From Unio delphinus (taxonomy: Eukaryota; Mollusca; Bivalvia; Unionida; Unionidae), in assembly GCA_029339505.1 (NCBI GenBank), contig JAQISU010000115.1, forward strand, positions 7,372,001 through 7,436,000: a DNA stretch of 64,000 bases, written 5' to 3'. The translations under genes were made by a program, and so were the position numbers. The notes beneath the pieces were generated by a model. It had not been told where the DNA came from, did no database searches, and was given only the letters and a program-made list of their open reading frames with translations. Position 1 is the stretch's first letter. Each line of letters begins with the position of its first letter. Positions 9,545-22,429 of this stretch are shown here, piece by piece.

Positions 9545-11452
9545 GATATATGATTTGTTTTCACTGAAATAGTCAAATATGATATGAAACATCGGGACAT
9601 ATATCTTGCGGAATCGAATACAAATTCGAAAGGTCTTTTCATTTCCAACGCTATAGCAAATGGTTGAAGAGCCACACGAACGGTCTGCCCTTTCTGGTCT
9701 CTCTAAAGATCCGTAAAATCATTAATCCTCTGCAGACCCGTTAGTCCAGAAGCCTTGGTTCTTTACTACGTGATGATCTACTTCCGGTCTAATGTTGCCC
9801 CCCGACAGTAGCACTCTGGGTATAACACAACTCAAATTAGCACCACGGCTAAACAACACCTACAACTTACAGATAGGTGCATATACGAAGATACAGCGTA
9901 AATATCACTCCACCCCTCCTTCACTCCTTCAGCACTACACTCACTATTCACCAGCCACCGCCTATCAATGAATCAATTACCAATCAGTCAGATGAAAATA
10001 TAATTTCCGAATCCATGTAGTACAAATGACACGGTCATGCATAACATCACGCAGTGACGTTATTTACTGTAAACTTTAGCTGATTATTGGATACAAATAA
10101 TATTATGGCGACTACTGTGCCAGATGATAATCAGGTTAATAAGTGAACCTGTATCTAACAAGAATCTTAATTTTTTTTAAAGTAACACATTCTCTTCCTT
10201 AATATATACAACATATTGCAAATATAAACGTTATGCTAAGTTAGATACAGGAAAACTAGGAAACAGAAAATAACTTTGGGTTATACGACAAAAGTCGGAC
10301 TTAATTAAAATGCAAGACAAATGTAATAGTAAAACAATTACATCCTATAATACAAATATGATTAAAATTTAACTCACATACCTCTACAGCTGGAGATCGC
10401 TGATCATGAATGTAGACTGCTCACTGACAAGACTCTTCGTATTGTAATGCTTTATTCTACGATGAGCTAATTTATATACAGGCCATGCAGCCTACACTAC
10501 ATGTTCGATCCGTGCATATCGGATTTTTCATCGTAATTTCCTATTATCTACTTCTTTCAGCAGTTCAATCTTCTCCCTCTCCGCTTGCTTCTAACTCTGA
10601 CTTCCCCTTCGATAATTATATCTTCTCCCTCTCTGATTTTCTTTCCCCTCCTATCCCTTCTTGTTCGGCCTGTTGTTCCAACTCTATCTTTTCCTTCTCG
10701 GCCTCCCTTCTTTCCCGCTGCTAATTTCAAATTTGAAAACGATTAAGATGCATCCTATTTTAAAATGTACGCAAATGTACAATTAGATCGACTTTATATC
10801 ATAAGCAAAGATGTTGGACGACCAAAGACCTCTAACAAGGGAGGAAGGAAGGACATACAAAACTGGAAGAACGTAACCCGAAGGCATTCACCCGCCCTAT
10901 AAAAAAAAACTCAAAGGAACACCATAAAAACTGTAAATTTATTTTCCTTTGACACAAACTAATAAAACGAATTTTGAGCAATTGCAGCCTGTCCAAACAA
11001 GCACGGCTTACCAGCATGCACAATATAGTACAAATACACAAAGCAAACACTCGACATTAAAAGATCCACGAGAAAAAGCACTGATAGGGAATATGACAAG
11101 GAAACTAGCCAACTAGAGCAAACCCTACTGAAGGTAATAAGATATATTAAACTTTAGGCCTGGAAACAGGAAGAGCATGTCCTGAGAAGGGACTCCATAA
11201 ATATTAAACCATCTAAATAAAATGAATCCTAATCAAAATTAATACAATAATTAGTAACATTCTCTTAAATTATTTACATGCAACAACATAAAATATTTTA
11301 AATATTTGGCACAAACGGGTGTAACCTTGAAGGCTGCCATTGCAAATAACTGGAGAGCGGATAGGAATAAACAAAATTTAATACAAATATGAAACATCTA
11401 TAACAAATCTAAAATTATTTAGAACAATGTAACAATATGTATTTTTTGGGTA

Positions 11453-11455
<3 letters not shown>
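9545..11455. other. No recognisable gene
   Basis: AT-rich non-coding DNA with scattered short ORFs and no conserved domain. The minus strand of about 10560-10725 encodes a short Arg/Glu/Lys-rich, coiled-coil-like stretch that could be a worn retroelement gag fragment. It is too short to call. Confidence 0.5.

Positions 11456-11523
<68 letters not shown>
11456..11523. repeat. (ATA)n trinucleotide microsatellite
   Basis: About 22 uninterrupted ATA/AAT units. Confidence 0.97.
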
Positions 11524-11525
<2 letters not shown>

Positions 11526-11767
11526 GAGGACTTTGTATAGCGCCTAATCTCTAGAAGCTCTATTCGCGTTACAACATTTTAAAACACCTATAACATAAAA
11601 ATAAAACATATATAATGATATGATTACAAAAAGACAACACCATTGTTAAAACAATATTTCGTAACACATCTTAAAACCTTGATTTGAAGATGTATATTTT
11701 TGGTATACGAATGTTAAGGCGGCAATACATTTTTAATAAACAAATATTAAGGAGAATAGGAAGGCAG

Positions 11768-12060
11768 AATCGAATTTTGAATAAGCAATGAACTTTAAAG
11801 TTGAATGCATTGAGCATTAAGATTTTTATGACATTTAGACCGTACGAGTCCTTGTGAGGGGTCACTTGGACCTTTTATCCCATGTCAGCGTTACTTCAAT
11901 TGTTTCGACTTACTGAAACTGACTGAATATCTTAATACGGTTTTAAGAGAGAAACAGCTGAACTTTCGATCCATGTCAAATGCTCATTCTTCAAAGGAAA
12001 ACGTTTAATACCATAATTCAGAGATGTTGACTGACGAAATACATTTTTGTCTAGGACACA
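11768..12060. repeat. Degenerate LTR-like repeat, left copy
   Basis: It aligns along its length with 13509-13820 (shared text includes ATAAGCA, AAGTTGAATG, CCATGTCAG, GATATCTTAA and ATGTCAAATG), with many substitutions and small indels. The two copies flank a Gypsy pol relic in direct orientation, which is the expected layout of old LTRs. A third, inverted fragment lies at about 28870-29120. Confidence 0.6.
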
Positions 12061-13505
12061 CTGAGTTCATGGTTGCTACAATTGTAACAGAAGAATCCAA
12101 CTAAAGCGGAGGAGTGGCGGAAGTACTTCCTAGTTGTCCTTTGACGAGGGAAGAGACCTACGTCGACATCGTACTTAAGATAACTATAAGCACAGAGCAA
12201 CGTGAAGAGGTGGATGAGATACTTCATGACTACTCAAGACCAGGCATGACGGACTTGGACAAGTTCAATTTGAATTTGCTGATGAAACACTTGTAACACT
12301 GAAACCCTATCTACTACCCCATTAGAAGGTAAAAGCTCTACAGGGGATGAAATTAGAACTATGCTTGACTTAGGGGACATTCAACCAGCCGAATCTGCGT
12401 ATGGTTCACCGGTTATTTTGGTTCAGAAGAAGGATGGTGATCATCCTTTTGTGTCGAATATCGAAATTAAACAGGATCACAGAATTTCAAGTCGAAATGT
12501 TACCGGATACCGAGTCCGGAGTAACCAACGCCAAGTATTGTTTCTATAATAGACTTGTCAAAAGGATATTGGCAAACTCCAGTTCGTAAGGATGACCTTC
12601 CAAAACTTGCCTTTGCGACAACAGATGGGACATACCAATGGGTAGTCATGACGTTCGTGGTCCAGAATGTACCCAGCAATTTCACACGAATAACGAGAAA
12701 ACTGCTACAACTTTTTAACAGGGACCGGAGTTTCAAATGTTATGGACGATTTGTGCTTGGCAAGAACACTTGATCTTATTGAGACACGTTCTGGAATGAA
12801 TTAGAAAGGCAGGGCTCGCCGCCCGACACTAATCATGTCATATATGATTTCGTAAACTGACTTATCTAGGACATACACTCAGTGAAGATACATTAACCAC
12901 AGAAAGTGTTCAAGTCGACCAACTTCGGAACGCCGCAAGTCCAACTACAAAAGTCATAAATGCAAACATTTTTACGACTTGCAGATTATTATCGTAAATC
13001 TGCTGCAGTCTTCAGCGCTATTGCTAGTCCGTTGACTGATCTGACAGGAAGAAGTCACCGACAAAGGTTATGTGGACTATCTGACAGGGGCTTTTGCGCA
13101 GTTGTACTGCATTAGCATGATGTGAGCTTATTCCTGGTTGATTATGGTAGCAGAAAGTTTTTGCCAGCTGAGCATAATTATTCGGTTACCGAAAGAAAAT
13201 GCCTAGGGCTTATCTTTGTGATCTCTAAATGTCAGCGCTATCTTTATGGGAGAAAGTTTGTTCGGGAAACAAACCACGAACCACTTTCTTCTTTGGCCCA
13301 AGCTAAACTAACAAATGGTCGTTTAATGAGATGTTCATTATTTCTTCAGCTATATCAAGTTCCATTGCGTTACAATAATGGAAGCCCAAATGCAGGAGTA
13401 GATTGTCTGGATAGACTAATTGATTCTGAAGACAAGGAGTCGCTTAAGGACAAAATTCGGAGAGCAAAATCTCAGATGTTTCTATTAAAACAGGGGCATA
13501 TGTGA
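12060..13505 (+). pseudogene. Ty3/Gypsy pol relic (reverse transcriptase and RNase H fragments)
   Basis: Three short frames read as pieces of one pol gene. First comes a linker region before RT with EQREEVDEILHDYSRPG. Then an RT N-terminal segment, SAYGSPVILVQKKDGDH, and the next RT block, YWQTPVRKDDLPKLAFAT, lie in another frame. At 13122-13505 is an RNase H segment with YSVTERKCLGLIFVISKCQ, corresponding to the usual ERE.LA.V motif. Numerous stops and shifts and a missing YxDD block show it is dead. Gag, protease and integrase are absent, and only about 1.4 kb remains between the LTR-like repeats. Confidence 0.75.
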
Positions 13506-13508
13506 AGT

Positions 13509-13820
13509 ATCGAATTTCGAATAAGCATTGAACCTTAAAGTTGAATGTATGGAGCATTAATATTTTATCACATTCAGACCGGGGGAGTCATTGTGAAGGG
13601 TTACTGCGACCTTTTCTCCCATGTCAGTGTTAAAACTTCAAACGGGCCAGTGTTCTGTCTCAATGAAACGGACCGGATATCTTAACACAGGTTTGAGAGA
13701 CAGAGAGAGACAGCCGAACTTCCGATCTATGTCAAATGGTAATTCTCCAAAAGGAAATGTTATATAACGTAATTCGGATATTCTGACCGACGAAACAAAT
13801 GATTCTATTAGGAAAAGGTT
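13509..13820. repeat. Degenerate LTR-like repeat, right copy
   Basis: Partner of 11768-12060. It begins just after the RNase H remnant (near ATCGAATTTCGAATAAGCA) and matches the left copy through the segment before GACGAAA. Confidence 0.6.
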
Positions 13821-14791
<971 letters not shown>

Positions 14792-14843
14792 GACATCCAA
14801 ATTCATGTAAGTCTGGCATAATTACAATGATTAAAATCGAAAA

Positions 14844-14888
14844 CATAAGCATACCGCCCCCTTTATATAAGGGGGCGGTATGCTTATG
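14844..14888. repeat. Perfect 20-bp palindrome with 5-nt spacer
   Basis: Arm 1 (14844-14863) is CATAAGCATACCGCCCCCTT and arm 2 (14869-14888) is its exact complement, with spacer TATAT. A third partial arm (TATACCGCCCCCTTAAGGG) follows at 14889-14907. The GC-rich arms stand out in an AT-rich neighbourhood. It could be a foldback element or a snapback replication product. Confidence 0.9.
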
Positions 14889-14907
14889 TATACCGCCCCC
14901 TTAAGGG

Positions 14908-15721
14908 AAACTTTCAGCTATCCCCACCCCCACCCCCAAAATGTACAACGTGATGACCTTTTTGCTTGATAATATATTCTTGTCATTATAGACAGTGAAT
15001 AATTATCTTTCAGAATAATCTGTCTGATAACATGCATAACCGAGATATTCGTATTTTGCTGAATGACAATTTTTACAAAGCGAGTTTCAACTAAACAAAA
15101 AATCCGAAGGGTGAGTGCGCACTCAGCTGACGGTGTACATAAAATCTTGACATCGAAGCACAACAAAATTCAAATTCGAAACACAAACGACAACGGGAAA
15201 AACACTAACATATCAAATGTTTCAAATAACTGGCAGAAAAGTGGATCATCTTGAAGGTTAATTTTTGGTTTATTACTACAACCGAAAATCTATTGTGTTA
15301 TGTGTGCAAATCTCTTTGAATATCAATTTTCTTTTTATATGCAAATGTAAAATCCAACAACAAACTAATTAAATATTTGGTCAGATATGTTACAATTAGA
15401 TTCATATGGATGTGAAATGTCTTGTACATAAATGTAAAGAAACACGAATAATACCTACGCCTCATCCGGATCCAAGCTTGGCAGCTGTTTTGATCTCTAC
15501 CCTATTAACTAATGTAAGGAATTGGGATGTGTAAATTGAATAGCACTATGCATCCATTACAGGCTTTGTATCTTGCCCCTGTCAAAAGGGACTTGGACCT
15601 GGATTATATTTCGCCCCATAACGATAGATACATTTCCTTGACACAAAAGGCGCCTATCCGTATACAATTATTTGCAACACTTCGCACCCATTGTCGAGCG
15701 ATTGCCCCAGTGTCACAGCAT
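14908..15721. other. No recognisable gene
   Basis: Only short ORFs without conserved domains. There is a C-rich tract (CCCCACCCCCACCCCC) at about 14922-14938. Confidence 0.5.
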
Positions 15722-15797
15722 TGATGTGGAGGCTATGCAATGGCATGCCATTGACCTAATGATGTGGAGGCTATGCAATGGCATGCCATTGACCTAA
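15722..15797. repeat. Exact 38-bp tandem duplication
   Basis: 15722-15759 and 15760-15797 are identical. The unit contains the near-palindrome ATGCAATGGCATGCCATTG. Confidence 0.95.
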
Positions 15798-16230
15798 ATC
15801 TAGGCATAAGAAATTAGCGATTTAAAAGAATCGTACGAAACAATATCTGTCCTCAAAAGAAACATATCAAAGACATTAAGGACGTTGTTTTCTTATTTAA
15901 GGTTCCAGTGTAGAACATAGTCCCTCATGCTAGCACCGTATAATGATTAATGCCATTGGATAATTTAGCCCTACTCAATTACCCGTCAAAATTGGAATGT
16001 ACTTGATATCATAAAGTTGCATTTTGACAATATAGTTTTGTACAAGTGTACATTGCTTGCATCGTGTAAATAAATGTTTAGTTACGCTATAATTTACACA
16101 TGACACATGCATATATGGTATTAGTACAATAAGTGGTTGGCTAATCTGTAAATCTAAATAAAATGTAAAAAAATAGATAATCTCTACGGAACGAATTGTA
16201 CAGCGGTATTTATGTACATGGCCTTGTTAG

Positions 16231-16734
16231 TAGAGGCCGACCGAAATTCGGTTTCGGTTTCGGTTTCGGCGCCGAAAGTTGGCAAATGACCACTTTCGGC
16301 ATAGTTTCGGTTTCGGCCGAAGCCAAAAAGTTAGCTTTCGGTTTGCTTTCGGTTTCGGCCGAAACTGATATTGACTTTCGGTCATCATCCGAAGATCTAT
16401 TTTAACTTTCAGAATGCAACGCGAGTGCTGCATCTATTACTCTGTTTGTCGGCCGGTCAGTCGGCGCTAGGCAATTTGACATTTAGCGAAGTTCCCTTAA
16501 TGCAGGCTCTGAATGATTTACTTCTGTATTCGTTTTTAATTAGTGTGGCATTGCATCATGACCCAGGCCTGTTTAATAAATCTTGTGTTCGGCAACTTCG
16601 GTTTATCTTTCGGTTTCGGTTTCGGTTTCGGCCAAAGGTGTAGGTAAACTTTTCGGTTTCGAAAGTCAATTTTTAACTTTCGGTCTGGTTTCGTTTTTGG
16701 CCGAAACCAGAAATTTAGTTTCGGTCGGCCTCTA
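16231..16734. mobile_element. hAT-type MITE with 16-bp TIRs and 8-bp target duplication
   Basis: The terminal inverted repeats TAGAGGCCGACCGAAA (16231-16246) and complement (16719-16734) match perfectly. They are flanked by the exact 8-bp direct repeat CTTGTTAG (16223-16230 and 16735-16742), the diagnostic target duplication length of hAT transposases. Subterminal regions are filled with TTTCGG/CCGAAA hexamer repeats, and a unique core of about 190 bp sits at 16399-16590. There is no transposase, so it was mobilised in trans. Confidence 0.88.
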
Positions 16735-16742
16735 CTTGTTAG

Positions 16743-17977
16743 TCCTAAAAATAAATTGTATGTGTATGGTTTAATTTGTCCCAAAAATTCTTCTCAATCT
16801 GCTATTGCTATCGTTTATTCCGACTATAATCATGGACTTTATTTTTTAAAAGAGTACAGTTGTTTTTTTTAATATAAATTGTGTATTGTTAGAACTCCAC
16901 CCTCTTTTGCTGTTATCTTTATTTTGTGCGGGGGGTGGGGGAATGGGTGGTGCAACGTGTTAACTTTATTACTACCAAGAATCGTCTCTGCACTTAATAG
17001 CCAGGATTGTGATGTTGTGCCGATAAATGCTATACATAAATGTATACTCATAATGTTATAATTAACTCAATTTAGCGTCCAATCTTCGCACAGGTGAAAT
17101 CAAGTTTCTGTTCTTCATGTGAATAAGGAGGCTTTTGTAGAGAGTCGGCTACACAGATAATCTTCACCAGTACCATGATACTTCAAATGCATGCTCTGCA
17201 TATTGTAGATTGTCATGTGTCAGTCCGTGGCAAGGTGCAACATCACTGCCATAGTATATATTACTATTTAGCATATCCCTGACGACGAATTTACCTGCAT
17301 AATGATGATGAGTGTATTATCTATAAAGCACGTCGCATTGAAATCGATCGTTTTGAATTCTATTTCATTAAAGTTCACCCTTGTAGTTTTAAAGTTTTCC
17401 TGAACATTCACGTTTAGGTTTATACTGAATATAAGTTTTTTACATTTTGTTTTTATATATATTTAAAAAAGACTGTTTAAGAGATTTTGAATGTTTATTT
17501 GTAAATAATCTCACGAAAAGAGTATAATTTATCTGAAAAGAAATAAGACACAGAATACATTTGAAGAGTCATTCTATTGTAGGTGACCTACTATATTTTT
17601 TGCTTTATTCACAAGCAGTATAGGCAAGTAGATAAACAATCGTACACTGTGATTAAGTGCATAATTATGTGTTGGCAGCTGCATACATGTGGCCTTGTGC
17701 GATTTGTTTCCTAGCGGTGCAAAACAGTCACGGTTGCTCGAGATTAAAGACCTAGTTATTCAAAATTGCATATGTCAATGTCAAAGCCCCAAACTTGGCC
17801 TAAAAGGTACAATGACGGTCATGCTTGACGTTCATCATCACGTCTCTTGTCCGGATCGTGACATACATATATATCCATGCATACAAATGCATCTATAAAC
17901 ACGCATATAAAGGAAAGGACATGTATACTACTTACATGTGCAAATGCAGGTATACTGTACATGAAAAACTCAAACAT
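16743..17977. other. No recognisable gene
   Basis: AT-rich non-coding DNA. Short ORFs here show no motif or coding bias that I can defend. Confidence 0.5.

Positions 17978-18048
<71 letters not shown>
17978..18048. repeat. (TAGA)n tetranucleotide microsatellite
   Basis: About 17 uninterrupted TAGA/GATA units. Confidence 0.97.
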
Positions 18049-19365
18049 GGAACACACACAAAACATGACTGCTTTTCAAATCTAGAGAAAATCAACACTC
18101 ATCTAGACAATAAAGTGAGCGTAATGCAAACGGATTCAAAAAGAGAATACTATTTTCTTCCCTTCACATTGTTTTCATAGCAATATAAACTATCACTGGT
18201 TTGAAGTGCTATTTGCACCTATGGTGAAAAGGAGACAATGTTAGATATCTTAGTATGCAAAAAGGCATTACCATATCCAACTATCCTCAGTAAAGGGAAA
18301 GGTGAAAAATCAGTTTCTCGATTGTTAATTAAGTGGATAGGACCTATTATATGTAATATGCATACTTTATTATGCACAGTGTGAATATATAAAAGCGCAG
18401 TAGATGCTACGTGATAATTGTCAGACCAATTGTTATTGTTGATCTGAAATCGGAAAGCAAATTCACAATAAACATTGACCAGATAAATGCATGACCTTTT
18501 ACCATTGTAGCAAACAACAGTCTAGAATCATCAACAGAGGGTACCACAGAAGCAGGGGCGTGGGTAACATGTAGCAATAGTATACCAGGCATAGTGGCCC
18601 ACGAATTCTCTTTGACACTATAGGTTAGGCATAGGCCCATCAGTAAACTCTGTATAGGGGCCTGCATACAATCCCTTACAGACGGCTGGAACTGGAACGA
18701 GAAAACCTGCCTTAGAGTAATGTATTTGAGAATTCGAACTGTTTAATGCACTAGGTATCCGAAACGTGATATATGTAAATGATTCGAATAGTCTCGCTAA
18801 CCACATTTGAAACCACACCCATTATCTTGCCATCGGAAATGTGTAATTCTTTCTCCCTTCCAGAAGATGTCTGACTCTAAACATTACATTATAATGATGC
18901 AGCCATTAGACAGAGTCATTGCGCTTTAAAAAAAAATTATTACCGTAGAAAGTAAAACCATAAAAGGTCACGTTTAGTCTACCATGGCTCGGCTTTTACG
19001 AGAGCCATTGCTTGCAAGACAAAAATCATCCTAAACTATACAGCTAATTCAAGTCTATCGATCTATATGTTTAATTTTAGACAGTCTTTTAATTGCGTTT
19101 CTTCAATAGAAATATTAGGTGAACAGAAAAGAATTAACAGGGCGTCGTGGATATCAAGTTTTGGGACAGTGTATTTTTTAAAAAAATTTTGTCAGTATAG
19201 CATCCTGGGCATTCGACTTGAAACTAATTATAGATCATTTCTTACATGATTTGAACTGAAAATAATAACTAACCATGCATCTGGGAGATATGCCATATAA
19301 TAACATACTAAAATTATTACCAGTCAAACTGAAGCACAAGGACCGCTTAACCATTAAACCCCACT

Positions 19366-19368
<3 letters not shown>
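18049..19368. other. No recognisable gene
   Basis: AT-rich, short unsupported ORFs only. Confidence 0.5.

Positions 19369-19423
<55 letters not shown>
19369..19423. repeat. (CT)n microsatellite
   Basis: About 27 uninterrupted CT units. Confidence 0.97.
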
Positions 19424-19427
<4 letters not shown>

Positions 19428-21119
19428 GCATTTTACACTTTCTCTTTTCAGCCAGCAAAATTTGACTACGACAGCCCACATTCCCTGTCATCATTCGTTT
19501 GTTGATTAACTCATTCCTTTGTACTCATTCTAACATGTATTGTTTTGTTTTTTTTGGACTCAAGGAATAATGTAAAGACATTTTCAGAAGAGAAATCCGG
19601 ATACCAAGAGTTAAGATAGATGTTAATTTTATTAATGACTCATTCAGATCGTTCAACATTTGTTCCAAGGACAGCATGATGTCTGAGCATGGTACAGAAT
19701 ATGCTTGACCGCAAGGTCAAATGCAGAAAGGAATAGAATGGTGATCACAAGGTCAAGCTGATATAGCTAAAATAATGTACACGGTTTACCAGTGCCTAGT
19801 TCTTCATGACTGGAAGCAAATATTTAGTGATGATTATTTATACAAACAGAATATCATATTTGTAACTACCGATTTTATACGTCCCAAAACTGCTACCTAG
19901 TCTAGACCTTACCCATCAAATTTTCAGAAATGTAACTGCCTGCAAATTTGTACAAGTCTAAGATCAAGGTATGAAGGCAAAGACCTTTATCTAGACTGGC
20001 TGGAATCAGTGTGGATCATAATTTCTTTATTAATTTACGTTTTTTTTCACGCTATAATCGGTCAGTGTCAGGGGACAGCACTTTGTTTATTATTATGTTT
20101 ATTCTAAAGACATAGTTTATCCAATAAATATGTTAATAACATAATATTCCTGCACTTGTAACATACAAACATTAACTTATTCGAGTGTACATCTTTCGTA
20201 TAAGGAGAAGCGTTTTAATGTACCTTTGTATGAACAACGTAAAAGAAATGTACTAAATTACAGGTGACTATGGAAAGAATGACAGTTCTCTGTATCAAAG
20301 TGAACTAATAAGTATATTATTGCCCGATTTTCAAACATTCGTTCAGCGAGAAATACTAATAATTATGTTAATTTGTATGCGACAGTAAACGTTAATTTAA
20401 AACCAATGATATTCTGCACAGGTGTTGATTAGTTATGACCAAGATCAAATAATTCATGTTCTTTACAGGTGTCGATTGATAAATAACAAATCAGTTAATT
20501 CATATCCTCACTAGGTGTCGACGAATAACAATGGTTAATTGTGGCCTAAATTAGTCACTAAGTACTTTGCAATATTTTTAAGTCCGAATTTCATAACTAA
20601 ACTTTAGAGTAAACATAGACCAGAGTACATGACCGAGCAATCTAATTTAATAAAATTTAAGTCCGACTCGACTTTGACCAATCAAATGTTTCATGTCTGA
20701 CTGACTGAAACTTTTTTAAGACAGGTTAGTTACAATAAAATTAGGATTATATGACGTCAGGTCTTCCCTTTAAGGGTGTTACTAACTGGCTGACAACATA
20801 GCTGTTAAATTTCAATTAAAAAAGGATTTGTCTCTTGCCATACTCTATTAAGGAACCATCTCAGAAAAACTTAGGCTCGTAAGGTAGCTCTACTCACCGG
20901 CTGTTTAAATCATGCGATTGCTTATTAGAGGTGACCTTTAAGATATGTTTTAATGTTGTCACCAAATAAATACAAGGGCACATATTCAACATATATTTAC
21001 TGTTTATTGTATATGCCCCGCCAAGAATGTATAAGTCATCGTTATTTGTCAATCAATCCCATCTTGGCCTTGAGTTTTTTTCCCAGGCATTGTTAGACAA
21101 AGACCCATGCAACTTTATG
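19424..21119. other. No recognisable gene; weak internal repetition
   Basis: Non-coding. Around 20400-20540 the phrase CAGGTGT(C/T)GATTA and its neighbourhood recur three times in diverged form, a decayed tandem repeat. Nothing else was supported. Confidence 0.45.
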
Positions 21120-21134
21120 TGCGCGTGCGCGCGC

Positions 21135-21165
<31 letters not shown>
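21120..21165. repeat. (GC)n(GT)n microsatellite
   Basis: Alternating purine-pyrimidine tract of CG then GT dinucleotides, a potential Z-DNA former. It borders the first copy of the dispersed unit. Confidence 0.95.
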
Positions 21166-22429
21166 ATTACAACATAGATCAATTAAAGTAGGTCAATATG
21201 ACCTGTCTTGATCTTTACAACTTAGTTCAATTAAAATAAATAATTATGATCTATGACGTACGTCTCACTGACTTTTAGTTTTTCTATAAGGTTAGTTTGT
21301 CGGATATCGCTGGCTGTACCTTGTAACAGTATACCTGCTTTTTTCAGGACGGAGTTGGAGACATTCTCATCAAACGTTATATGGACATGCACTGTAGATG
21401 ATTCACCCAAGATTCACCCATGGAAGCAAACGGGGGGAAAAACAGGTAATTGTTCGTTACCAAAAATAGATAACAAGTTAGCAGGTATCCAGGTACTAAA
21501 TTTCTTTTAATTTAAAAGTTGAGCTATGTACAGAATGTTCCGATAGCTAGACCATACAAAACAGTGGGATTTTTGGTTGTTAATCGTTTGATTGTGAGTA
21601 GCTATTAAATTATATGCAACATATAACATATGCACTACGATTAACGAGGTTGTACACGGTAAATCAAGTGCATATATGCTTGCATCAGCATGCGAGAGGC
21701 ATTGACGTCAAACAGAGCTTTATGCTAATTGTTTCTTGTTAGTGCTAAGTGTGCAACACATTGCACAATTTATCAACCGGTTCTATCGGGCAAGCCACGG
21801 ATGTCAGAATTGGGTGTTATTCACCACTGCATTTAATAGTGAAGACGTCAGCTTTCAACATTAAATTTCCTGATGTCTTCCAGTACATCTTGTCATCTCT
21901 CTTAGTATTGTCAGTTTCACTTATTAATATAATACGGGAAATTGTATCCTTGATGGTATAAACCAAAATACACATAGGTGTTAATTAGTACTGTAATAAA
22001 CCTAGGGCATGTGATGTTTGTACTTACATCTCCATTTCTAGCTTTGCTGGACTGTTCTGATTATTTCTTGATTATGGAGAGTCTGTTTTGGGAAGCCATT
22101 TGTCAACCGAGCAATTAGTCGATTTCCTGGAGCAGCCATCACAGCAGTAATTAGTCTTTATGATGGTGTGGATTAATTTCGTCCCTATTTAGCCTTCAAT
22201 ATTTTAGGTATTTTAGTAATTTGAGATAGGACTACTTTCGGTGTATGGGTAGTAAATTGTATTGCGATGTGTCAAGTACTATTCTCTTTGTATTCGGTGT
22301 ATGGGTAGTATAATGTATTGCGATGTGTCAAGTACTATTCTCTTTGCATTCGGTGTATGGGTAGTATAATGTATTGCGATGTGTCAAGTACTATTCTCTT
22401 TACATTCGGTGTATGGGTAGTATATTGTT
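21166..22429. repeat. Dispersed repeat unit, copy 1, ending in a 56-bp tandem array
   Basis: It starts GATTACAACATAGATCAATT directly after the GT tract and matches 27166-28875 over its whole length with only scattered differences. Its right end carries four 56-bp tandem units (starts 22237, 22293, 22349, 22405) containing TTCGGTGTATGGGTAGTA. A microsatellite, a unique body and a tandem-repeat core in that order recall bivalve pearl/Helitron-like elements, but the family assignment is a guess. Confidence 0.75.

Noticed and set aside
16196..16784. Several overlapping ORFs with SVSVSV or PKPKPK patterns
   Set aside because: They lie in the TTTCGG/CCGAAA repeats of the hAT MITE.
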